A model generated the notes under the pieces. It ran no database searches, was not told where the DNA came from, and worked only from the letters and a program-made list of their open reading frames with translations. The position numbers were made by a program, and so were the translations under genes. Shown one piece after another: positions 1 to 6,392 of a DNA stretch of 7,101 nucleotides (the stretch's first letter is position 1; the number at the start of each line of letters is the position of its first letter). This DNA is from Gemmatimonadota bacterium (GTDB taxonomy: Bacteria > Gemmatimonadota > Gemmatimonadetes > Gemmatimonadales > GWC2-71-9): the NCBI GenBank assembly GCA_003221985.1, contig QHUQ01000226.1, positions 1 to 7,101 of the forward strand. Direction: 5' to 3'.

Positions 1-717
1 CAGAACCCGTCACTCAAGGCGCTGCGCGCCCGTGAAGGCGCCGCCGCGTGGGGCGTCCGTGCCGCCACGTCGAGCTACGGGCCGGCCTTTTCGGTCTCGG
101 CGGGGTGGTCGGGATTCACGCAGCAGTTCACGAACGTCGACCCACTGATCTTCAACGGTCAGGCAGGGGTCTCCAGTCGCTACACGGCGTGCGTACTAAA
201 CGACTCAATCCGCACGGGCGCCGGGCTGAATGCAATCGGGTGCAGCGGAATCGTCTGGAATCCAGCTGTCGACGAGAAGGCAATCCGGGACGCAAATTCG
301 GCCTTCCCGTTCCAGTTCACGCAGCAGCCGTCCCAGGCGCGGCTGACGGTGACGTTGCCGATCTTCAACAACTTCTTGCGTGAGCAGAGTGTCTCGAACG
401 CGCGGGCGCAGCACGACAACCTCGAGGAATCGGTTCGTGCGCGTGGCCTGGCGGTGCAGACCGACGTGAGCCAGGCGTACCTGACGCTGCAGACAGCCTA
501 TCGGACCGTGGGATTACAGGACACGAATCGGAGCGCCGCGCGCGAGCAATTGCAGCTCGCCACCGAGCGCTACCGCGTCGGCTCGGGGACGTTCTTCGAG
601 CTGCTGGACGCTCAGGTCGCCGCGCTGCGTGCCGAGAGCGACGCCGTGAACGCGACGTACGACTACCACAAGGCCTTGGCGCTGCTGGAAGCCGCCGTCG
701 GCCGCAGCTTGCGTTAA
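1..717 (+). CDS. TolC-family outer-membrane efflux protein, C-terminal part (5' end outside window)
   Basis: The reading frame is open from base 1 to the TAA at 715-717, giving 238 residues with no start, so the N-terminal half lies upstream. TolC-family proteins form a trimeric outer-membrane beta-barrel continued by a periplasmic alpha-helical tunnel, the exit duct of tripartite exporters. The visible part resembles the end of the first structural repeat plus the second repeat: a helix end (residues about 1-22), strand-like segments (about 24-42 and 112-121), a TLPIFNN turn (118-124), then two long Ala/Gln/Glu-rich helices (about 125-175 and 178-235). ERYRVGSGTFFELLDAQ at 189-205 is a hallmark of the family near the tunnel-tip turn. 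A loop at about 43-110 between the strands holds Cys64 and Cys81. The adaptor gene follows after 19 nt, consistent with a dedicated export partner. The family call is firm; substrate and precise subfamily are unknown. Confidence 0.93.
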   Translation, partial: QNPSLKALRAREGAAAWGVRAATSSYGPAFSVSAGWSGFTQQFTNVDPLIFNGQAGVSSRYTACVLNDSIRTGAGLNAIGCSGIVWNPAVDEKAIRDANSAFPFQFTQQPSQARLTVTLPIFNNFLREQSVSNARAQHDNLEESVRARGLAVQTDVSQAYLTLQTAYRTVGLQDTNRSAAREQLQLATERYRVGSGTFFELLDAQVAALRAESDAVNATYDYHKALALLEAAVGRSLR

Positions 718-720
718 CCG

Positions 721-726
721 AGAGGA
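721..726 (+). promoter_or_regulatory. Ribosome binding site for the periplasmic adaptor gene
   Basis: AGAGGA lies 10 nt upstream of the ATG at 737, inside the only gap between the outer-membrane factor and the adaptor. It is a purine-rich Shine-Dalgarno-like match and supports the ATG at 737 as the start. The 19-nt gap leaves no room for a separate promoter, so the adaptor is probably co-transcribed with the upstream gene. Confidence 0.6.
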
Positions 727-736
727 TCGAGCAGCC

Positions 737-2053
737 ATGTCCAAGAAGAACAAAGTGCTGTTGGGAGGTGGAGGAGCCGTCCTGCTGGTCATTCTCGTGC
801 TGGTGAGCGCCAGCGCCAAGCGCGACAAAGGGATCGAAGTGCGGTTCGAGCAGGTCGGCCGCCGCGATCTCGTGGCCGCCGTGACCGCCAGCGGCAAGAT
901 CCAGCCCAAGAAGAAGGTCGACATCAGCGCCGACATCACGGGCCGCATCACGCGGATCGCGGTGCGCGAGGGCGATCTGGTGCAGAAGGGGCAATTCCTG
1001 CTCCAGATCGACCCGACGATCTATCAGGCCAACATGCAACGCGCCAACGCCGCGATGTCGTCGGCCCAGGCTGGCGCGGTCCAGGCGCGGGCGACGCGCG
1101 ATCAATCGCAGCGCGCCCTGACGCGCACCAAAGAGTTGCGCGAGCAGAATCCGAACCTCATCTCGCAGGAGCAGCTCGAGCAGGCGCAGACGGCCTTCGA
1201 CATCGGGGACGCGAACTGGACGGCTTCGCAACACCTGGTCGAGCAGGCGCGCGCGGGGCTTCAGGAAGCGCGGGATCAGCTGGCGAAAACGCATCTCGTC
1301 GCTCCGATGGCCGGCCGGGTCACCCGCCTGGCCGTCGAGGAAGGCGAGGTGGCCGTACCGGGCACGTTCTCGCGCGAGACCGGGTTGTTGCTCACGATCT
1401 CGGATCTGTCGGTCATCCAGACCAAGGTGAACGTGGATGAGACGGACGTCGTGCGGCTGCACCTCGGCGATTCGGTGGAGGTCACGATCGACGCGTTTCC
1501 CGACACGACGTTCGTCGGCCGGGTCACCAAGGTCTCCAACAGCGCGATCCTGACCGCCGCGTCCGCGGCCGCCGGCTCGAACGACCGCGCCGTCGATTAC
1601 GAAGTCGAGATCACGCTGGTCAACCCGCCGGCCGAGGTGCGCCCCGATCTCTCGGCAACGGCGCGGATCGTGACGGATACGCGCAAGCAGGCGCTGGCGA
1701 TTCCGATCATCGCGCTGACGGTGCGTGAAAACACGCCGGTGTCCACCGAGAACAAGCCCGCGGGTGGTACACAAAGAGCCGAAGCCGCCACACCCAGGCC
1801 TGATTCCTCGCGCACCAAGAAGGAAGCGGAAGGCGTCTTCATCGTCCACAACGGCGTCGCGACGTTCCATGCGGTGAAGGTCGGGATCGCGGGTGAGGAG
1901 CATTTCGAGGTCGTCGAGGGGGTCCATCAGGGCGATACGATCGTCGCCGGGCCCTACCAGGCGATCCGCGACCTGAAGGAAGGCGCGCACGTGAAGCCGA
2001 GCCGCGAGTCGGGCGATACGACGAACCGGGCGGGGGGGGGGCGCCGCTCGTGA
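737..2053 (+). CDS. MacA/HlyD-like periplasmic adaptor (membrane fusion) subunit of an ABC exporter
   Basis: This 438-residue protein should sit in the periplasm, anchored in the inner membrane, and bridge the permeases to the TolC-like channel. A short Lys-rich N-terminus (MSKKNK) precedes one hydrophobic segment at about 7-27, read as an uncleaved anchor since no lipobox cysteine is seen. The first lipoyl half is about 60-92 ([13 protein letters not shown] at 68-80). A Gln/Ala/Glu-rich helical hairpin spans about 95-187. The second lipoyl half starts at [16 protein letters not shown] (189-204). Beta-barrel and membrane-proximal domains follow (about 225-325 and 366-418), with the typical [11 protein letters not shown] at 301-311. 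Residues about 331-365 are a hydrophilic Pro/Ser/Thr/Lys-rich linker that interrupts the C-terminal domains. The C-terminal tail (about 420-438) is polar and partly encoded by a ten-G run. The stop overlaps the GTG start of the ATPase gene by 4 nt. Length and architecture fit MacA-type adaptors; substrate is unknown. Confidence 0.93.
   Translation: MSKKNKVLLGGGGAVLLVILVLVSASAKRDKGIEVRFEQVGRRDLVAAVTASGKIQPKKKVDISADITGRITRIAVREGDLVQKGQFLLQIDPTIYQANMQRANAAMSSAQAGAVQARATRDQSQRALTRTKELREQNPNLISQEQLEQAQTAFDIGDANWTASQHLVEQARAGLQEARDQLAKTHLVAPMAGRVTRLAVEEGEVAVPGTFSRETGLLLTISDLSVIQTKVNVDETDVVRLHLGDSVEVTIDAFPDTTFVGRVTKVSNSAILTAASAAAGSNDRAVDYEVEITLVNPPAEVRPDLSATARIVTDTRKQALAIPIIALTVRENTPVSTENKPAGGTQRAEAATPRPDSSRTKKEAEGVFIVHNGVATFHAVKVGIAGEEHFEVVEGVHQGDTIVAGPYQAIRDLKEGAHVKPSRESGDTTNRAGGGRRS
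2032..2041 (+). repeat. Homopolymer run of ten G at the adaptor/ATPase junction
   Basis: Ten consecutive G lie in the last codons of the adaptor gene, encoding part of its AGGGRRS tail, 8 nt before the GTG start of the ATPase. The tract may serve as a G-rich ribosome-binding region for the ATPase start. It is also a likely slippage or sequencing-error site. A one-base gain here, or a -1 slip, would place the adaptor in the ATPase frame with no stop in between. Confidence 0.85.
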
Positions 2054-2781
2054 GCACCGTGCAGCTGTTTCGCACGGGTGATACGCCGCTCCCCGACGTC
2101 ATCATCCTGACGCACAAGCTGACCCGCGAGTACGACATGGGCTCCGAGCTGGTGCGCGCGCTGCGCGGCGTCAGCGTGCAGATCCGCAGGAACGAGTACG
2201 TAGCGGTGATGGGGCCATCGGGATCGGGCAAGTCCACCCTCATGAACCTCGTCGGCTGCCTCGATACGCCGACCAGCGGCGAATACTGGCTCAACGGGCA
2301 GAAGGTCAGCGATCTGGCGGATGACGAGCTGGCCCGGATTCGCAACAAGGAAATTGGCTTCGTCTTTCAGACGTTCAACCTGCTGCCGCGCGCCGACGCG
2401 CTGCACAACGTCGAGCTGCCGCTGATCTATGCCGGTCTGTCGGCGCGCAACCGGCGCGCCAAAGCGGCCCAGGCGCTGGAGCGCGTCGGCCTGGCCGATC
2501 GCATGGACCACAAACCCAACGAGCTGTCGGGCGGCCAGCGCCAGCGCGTCGCGATCGCGCGCGCGCTCGTCAACGAGCCCAGCATCCTGCTGGCCGACGA
2601 GCCGACGGGAAACCTCGACTCGACGACGAGCGGCGAGATCATGGCGGTGTTCGGCGAGCTGCATCGCCAGGGCCAGACGGTGGTGATGGTGACGCACGAG
2701 CACGACATCGCGGCGCACGCAGCCCGCGTCGTGACCTTACGGGACGGATTGATCGCCACGGACCAGCGCCAGGCGGCGTAA
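2050..2781 (+). CDS. ABC transporter ATP-binding protein, MacB/LolD type
   Basis: This 243-residue cytoplasmic ATPase should dimerise and drive the MacB-type permeases by ATP binding and hydrolysis. All nucleotide-binding motifs are intact: a likely A-loop Tyr28, Walker [10 protein letters not shown] (55-63), Q-loop Gln107 in [11 protein letters not shown], signature LSGGQRQR (159-166), Walker B ILLADEP (179-185) with catalytic Glu184, D-loop NLD (188-190) and switch His216 in [17 protein letters not shown] and FQTFNLLPR are typical of the MacB/LolD group. The chosen start is GTG at 2050, overlapping the adaptor stop as GTGA. A second GTG at 2059 is possible, and about 16 residues precede the conserved domain in either case. 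The permease A1 ATG follows the TAA directly with no spacer. No membrane domain is fused, unlike E. coli MacB. It is the only ATPase visible for four permease genes, so it is probably shared. Confidence 0.95.
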   Translation: MSTVQLFRTGDTPLPDVIILTHKLTREYDMGSELVRALRGVSVQIRRNEYVAVMGPSGSGKSTLMNLVGCLDTPTSGEYWLNGQKVSDLADDELARIRNKEIGFVFQTFNLLPRADALHNVELPLIYAGLSARNRRAKAAQALERVGLADRMDHKPNELSGGQRQRVAIARALVNEPSILLADEPTGNLDSTTSGEIMAVFGELHRQGQTVVMVTHEHDIAAHAARVVTLRDGLIATDQRQAA

Positions 2782-4020
2782 ATGCCGGTCTTCGAAGCGT
2801 TCCGGCTCGCCCTTCAAACCATCCGCGCTCAGAAGTTGAAGAGCGGCTTCTCGCTGCTCGGCGTCTTCATCGGCGTCGCCTCGCTCATCGCCGCCTGGTC
2901 GATCGTGAACGGCGTGAACCGCTACATGACGGAGAAGTTCGCCCAGACGCTGTACGGGGTGAACACGTTCCAACTGCGGCGCCGGCCGATGTTCACGCCC
3001 AACGTGCCCGACTCCGTGTGGCGGGCGTGGCAGCGCCGTCCCCGCATCCGCTTCAGCGATGCCGAAGCCATCAGCGCGGGACTCACGGTTCCGGTGGTCA
3101 CGGCCTGGCAATCGAGTGACCGGGTCTCAGTGTCCTACAGCAGTAAAGAGGCGCGGGATATCGACCTGACCGCCGCCAGCGAGCGCTATTTCGACATCAA
3201 GAACCTCAAGATCGCCCTCGGCCGCCCGTTCACGAGCGAAGAGAACCGCTCCGGCGCGCCCATCGTCGTCCTGGGGGACGCGGTCGCCAAGCGGCTCTTC
3301 GCTGATCGTTCGCCGCTCGGCCGCAACGTGCGGATCGGCGGAGTGCCGTACCGCGTCATCGGCGTGGTGGAGCGGCAAGGCAGCATCCTGGGATTTCCCC
3401 TCGATCGCTTCGTCGTCGTGCCGGCGTTGTCACCGGCGCAGAACCTCGTCAATCCTCCGGGCATTCTCGACGCCTTTTTGATCAAAGCACGCTCCGACCC
3501 CGAGATGCGGGAAGCGATGGCCCAGGCCGAGGGCATCATGCGCGGCCGCCGCCACCTGCGGCCCAGACAGGACAACAATTTCGTGCTCGACACGTCGGAG
3601 GGCGTGCAACAGTTCTGGGCTGGTATCAGCCGAATTCTCGTCATCGTCCTGCCCGGCGTGGTCCTCGTGTCGCTGGTGATCGGCGGCATCGTGATCATGA
3701 ACATCATGCTGATGGCCGTCGCCGAGCGCACCCGCGAGATCGGACTGCGTAAATCGCTGGGCGCGCGCCGCCGTGACGTGCTGAGCCAGTTTCTCGCGGA
3801 GTCGACCGCGATCGCCACGGTGGGCGCCAGCTTCGGCATCGTCGCCGGGATCGCCCTCACGCTCGCGATCGACAAGCTCTCGCCGCTGCCCGCGACCGTG
3901 TCGCCCATGTCGGTCGTGCTCGGCGTCATCATGGGGGCCGGCGTCGGCGTGGTCGCCGGTGTCTACCCAGCCAGCCGAGCCGCGCGGCTCGATCCGATTA
4001 CCGCGCTGCGGCAGGAGTAG
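2782..4020 (+). CDS. MacB-type ABC transporter permease, type A (copy A1)
   Basis: This 412-residue inner-membrane permease has the MacB layout without an ATPase domain. Membrane segment 1 is about 22-44, after an amphipathic start (FRLALQTIRAQKLKS). The periplasmic core domain spans about 45-280 and should contact the adaptor. Membrane segments 2-4 are about 283-312, 340-362 and 374-396, forming the C-terminal FtsX-like domain. The cytoplasmic loop AERTREIGLRKSLGARR (314-330) is the family's conserved coupling region towards the ATPase. The protein ends with the usual YPASRAARLDPITALR (395-410). ATG at 2782 directly follows the ATPase stop, so translational coupling is likely. No strong Shine-Dalgarno is seen. 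The sequence is much closer to A2 (5249-6392) than to B1 or B2, from the N-terminus (NRYMT.KFA.TL.GVNTF) to the C-terminus. I infer that it pairs with a B-type subunit. Substrate is unknown. Confidence 0.93.
   Translation: MPVFEAFRLALQTIRAQKLKSGFSLLGVFIGVASLIAAWSIVNGVNRYMTEKFAQTLYGVNTFQLRRRPMFTPNVPDSVWRAWQRRPRIRFSDAEAISAGLTVPVVTAWQSSDRVSVSYSSKEARDIDLTAASERYFDIKNLKIALGRPFTSEENRSGAPIVVLGDAVAKRLFADRSPLGRNVRIGGVPYRVIGVVERQGSILGFPLDRFVVVPALSPAQNLVNPPGILDAFLIKARSDPEMREAMAQAEGIMRGRRHLRPRQDNNFVLDTSEGVQQFWAGISRILVIVLPGVVLVSLVIGGIVIMNIMLMAVAERTREIGLRKSLGARRRDVLSQFLAESTAIATVGASFGIVAGIALTLAIDKLSPLPATVSPMSVVLGVIMGAGVGVVAGVYPASRAARLDPITALRQE
3688..3719 (+). repeat. 32-bp exact direct repeat, copy 1 (in permease A1)
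   Basis: These 32 bases are identical to 6057-6088 in permease A2. They encode IVIMNIMLMAV of membrane segment 2, and both copies start on a codon boundary. The flanks are also highly similar, differing mainly at third codon positions, as expected for paralogous genes. Confidence 0.9.
4013..4017 (+). promoter_or_regulatory. Ribosome binding site for permease B1
   Basis: AGGAG sits in the last codons of permease A1, 5 nt before the ATG at 4023. It is the clearest Shine-Dalgarno match in the window and fixes the B1 start. Its position inside the upstream gene supports coupled translation of the A1/B1 pair. Confidence 0.7.
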
Positions 4021-4022
4021 CC

Positions 4023-5252
4023 ATGACCGGACTGTTCGAAGGCGTCGGCATTGCCCTCACGTCGCTGCGCGCCCACAAGATGCGCGCGGCGCTCACGATT
4101 CTCGGCGTCGCCATCGGCGTCACCGTGGTCATGGTCATCGGCGCGATGATCAGCGGCTTCAACAAGGGCATTTCCGATATGCTCGCCTCGCTCGGGCCGA
4201 AGACGTTCTGGGTCGGGCGCTATTGGGGGGGGCAGGGAGACGAGGACCCGGAGGACCCCAATCCGTGGCGCCGCCGTCCGCCGATTACGGTAGAAGAGGC
4301 CAACCGGCTGGCGCAGCTGCCGACGATCGCGTTCGTCGTGGTGGATGAGAACACGTCGGCCGACATCGAATTCGAGGGCCACCGCTTCTCGGCGATGTCC
4401 ATTCGCGGCCGCAACGCCGACTGGCCGAAGATCGAAGGCGGTCATATCAACCCGGGCCGCTCGTTCACGCATCTCGAGGACGCCTCGAACGCCCACGTCG
4501 CCGTGATCAACACGAAGCTCGCGGAGAACCTGTTCGGCAACCGGGACCCGATGAACCGCCGGATCAAGATCGGCGGACTGCCGTACGACGTCGTCGGGAT
4601 CTACGACCCACCGCCCCGCCTGTTCGGCGATGCCGACCGGCCGGAAGTGATGATTCCGCACGGCACATTCCTGAAGGACCTGCAGTTCTGGCCCGGCTGG
4701 ATGGACATGTTCGTCGTGCCGCAGGATTCGGTCTCGCTCGACCGGGCGATCGACGACGTGACGATGGCGATGCGCACGATGCGCGGGCTCCGGCCCGGCC
4801 AGAAGAACAACTTCGACGCGATCACTCAGGAAGTGTACGTCCAGGCCATCAACAGCTTCACCCTGGTGGCGCGCGTGCTGATGTTCGCGCTCTCGACCGT
4901 CGGCTTGATGGTGGGGGGCATCGGCGTGGTCGCGATCATGATGATCTCGGTCACCGAACGCACGCGCGAAATCGGCGTGCGGAAAGCCCTGGGCGCGACC
5001 CGCCGCGAAGTCATGTGGCAATTCCTGGTCGAGGCGGCGACGCTGACGCTGGTCGGCGGGGTCATCGGCATGGTGGTCAGCTGGGGGATCGCCATCCTGA
5101 TGCACAGCTTCACGCCCGTCCCCGCGTACGTGCCGCTGGGATCGATCATCCTCGCGCTGACCGCGGCGGCGGTGACCGGACTGCTGTTTGGCATCTATCC
5201 CGCGAGTAAAGCGGCGCGGCTCGATCCGGTAGAAGCGCTGCGGTACGAATGA
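4023..5252 (+). CDS. MacB-type ABC transporter permease, type B (copy B1)
   Basis: This 409-residue inner-membrane permease has the MacB/FtsX layout. Membrane segment 1 is about 22-44 (ALTILGVAIGVTVVMVIGAM). A periplasmic domain spans about 45-278, and membrane segments 2-4 are about 280-309, 338-360 and 372-392. The coupling loop TERTREIGVRKALGATRR (311-328) and the end YPASKAARLDPVEALR (392-407) are conserved. It differs from type A in starting GLFEGVGIALTSLR and in carrying an acidic stretch (QGDEDPEDPN, 71-80) followed by PWRRRP (81-86). A PPPRLF segment at 197-202 lies late in the periplasmic domain. Its closest relative here is B2 (6389 onward). The gene contains a run of eight G (4225-4232) coding Trp-Gly-Gly, but the frame is open throughout. 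The stop overlaps the A2 start as ATGA. It probably forms a heterodimer with A1; this is inferred from pairing and not shown. Confidence 0.93.
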   Translation: MTGLFEGVGIALTSLRAHKMRAALTILGVAIGVTVVMVIGAMISGFNKGISDMLASLGPKTFWVGRYWGGQGDEDPEDPNPWRRRPPITVEEANRLAQLPTIAFVVVDENTSADIEFEGHRFSAMSIRGRNADWPKIEGGHINPGRSFTHLEDASNAHVAVINTKLAENLFGNRDPMNRRIKIGGLPYDVVGIYDPPPRLFGDADRPEVMIPHGTFLKDLQFWPGWMDMFVVPQDSVSLDRAIDDVTMAMRTMRGLRPGQKNNFDAITQEVYVQAINSFTLVARVLMFALSTVGLMVGGIGVVAIMMISVTERTREIGVRKALGATRREVMWQFLVEAATLTLVGGVIGMVVSWGIAILMHSFTPVPAYVPLGSIILALTAAAVTGLLFGIYPASKAARLDPVEALRYE

Positions 5253-6392
5253 GGTTCACCGAGGCCGTACGCCTCGCTTTTCAAACCATCCGGTCACAGA
5301 AGCTCAAGAGCGTTTTCTCGATCATCGGCGTCTTCATCGGCGTCATGTTCCTCATCGCCGTCGTGTCGGTCGTGCAGGGGATGAACCGCTACATGACCGA
5401 CAAGTTCGCGGGCACGCTGCTCGGCGTGAACACGTTCCGGCTGCGGCAGTTCCCCGACGTACAAATCGGCAACGTCACCGACTCGATGTGGCGAACGTGG
5501 CTGCGGCGGCCCCGCGTCACGTACGAAGACGCGCAGGCCGTGATGGACTGATCTGTACTTCGAGATCCGCTCGCTCGTGCTCGAGGAAGGCCGTGCATTC
5601 ACGGCGCAGGAGGTGCAGGCCGGTGTGCCGGTTCTCGTGCTCGGCCACGACCTCGCGGACAAGTTGTTCGAGGGACAGGACCCGATCGGCAGCGAGGTGA
5701 AGATCTTCGACCTTCCGTACCGGGTCATCGGCGTGGTCGAGAAACAGGGCAACCTGTTCGGGCTGTCCCTCGACAAATTCGCCGTCGCCCCGGCGAGTGC
5801 GCCGCTGAAACGCTTCGTCAATCCGCCGCGTGTGGTCGATGCGTTGGCGGTGAAGGCCGGGTCGCAGCCCGAGATGCGAAAGGCGATGGAGCAGGCGGAG
5901 GCCGTGATGCGCAGCCGCCGCCATTTGCGGCCGCGCGAAGGCAACGACTTCGCGATGGAGACCGCCGACGAGGTGCTCGACTTCTGGGGCAGGATCAGCC
6001 GCGTGCTGTTCGTCGCGCTGCCGGGGCTCGTGGCGGTCTCCCTGGTCGTCGGTGGGATCGTGATCATGAACATCATGCTGATGGCCGTGGCCGAGCGCAC
6101 GCGTGAGATCGGCATCCGCAAGGCGCTGGGGGCCCGCCGCAGTGACATCCTGCGCCAGTTCCTGGTGGAGGCGACGACGCTCGCCACGGTGGGCGCTGCC
6201 GGCGGCGTCGCCCTCGGGGTCGGCCTCGCCGCCGTGGTCGCCGCGACCACGCCGCTGCCCGCCGCGGTGGCGACCTGGTCGATCGTGGTCGGGGTGCTGC
6301 TGGGCGCCGGCGTCGGCATCATCGCCGGCGTGTATCCGGCGGCGCGCGCCGCCCGCCTCGACCCCATCGCCGCCCTGCGGCACGAGACATGA
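5249..6392 (+). pseudogene. MacB-type permease, type A (copy A2), disrupted by an internal deletion and frameshift
   Basis: The N-terminal part (5249-5551, 100 residues) carries membrane segment 1 (about 22-44) and the start of the periplasmic domain, then stops at TGA 5549-5551. The rest continues in another frame. From LYFEIRSLVLEEGRAF (coded from about 5553) to TGA 6390-6392 it matches A1 residue by residue, including PYRVIGVVEKQG, NPPRVVDAL, the second membrane segment with IVIMNIMLMAV, AERTREIGIRKALGARR and YPAARAARLDP. In A1, 38 residues (114 nt) separate DAEAI from YFDIK. Here only 13 nt (5543-5555) separate DAQAV from YFEIR, so about 101 nt are missing and the frame shifts. The downstream frame could in principle start at GTG 5577, but no ribosome binding site is seen and the product would lack membrane segment 1. 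It is either a recent pseudogene or an assembly/sequencing artefact. Start ATG 5249 overlaps the B1 stop. Confidence 0.85.
6057..6088 (+). repeat. 32-bp exact direct repeat, copy 2 (in permease A2)
   Basis: This stretch is identical to 3688-3719 in permease A1 and lies 2369 bp downstream in the same orientation and same codon phase. It encodes the conserved start of the FtsX-like membrane domain. Confidence 0.9.

Noticed and set aside
48..383. 111-codon + strand open frame overlapping the outer-membrane factor
   Set aside because: It is out of frame with the TolC-family sequence, which is open from base 1. The translation shows no domain and has shadow-like composition.
718..736. Possible promoter or terminator between the outer-membrane factor and adaptor
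   Set aside because: The gap is only 19 nt, with no inverted repeat or T-run, and holds just a ribosome binding site.
365..1990. 541-codon open frame on the - strand spanning the outer-membrane factor and adaptor genes
   Set aside because: It lies antisense to two clear genes. Its translation is an Arg/His/Asp-rich low-complexity sequence with no recognisable domain, as expected opposite high-GC coding DNA.
3959..4348. + strand open frame across the A1/B1 junction
   Set aside because: It is the alternative frame of two real permease genes, with an Arg/His-rich product and no start context.
3963..5105. 380-codon open frame on the - strand opposite permease B1
   Set aside because: It is a compositional shadow rich in His, Asp and Arg with no family signature, and it sits exactly opposite a well-supported permease.
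5577..6392. Independent short gene starting at GTG 5577
   Set aside because: Homology to A1 extends upstream of 5577 in the same frame to about 5553. No ribosome binding site is seen, and the product would begin in mid-domain. It is treated as the 3' part of disrupted A2.
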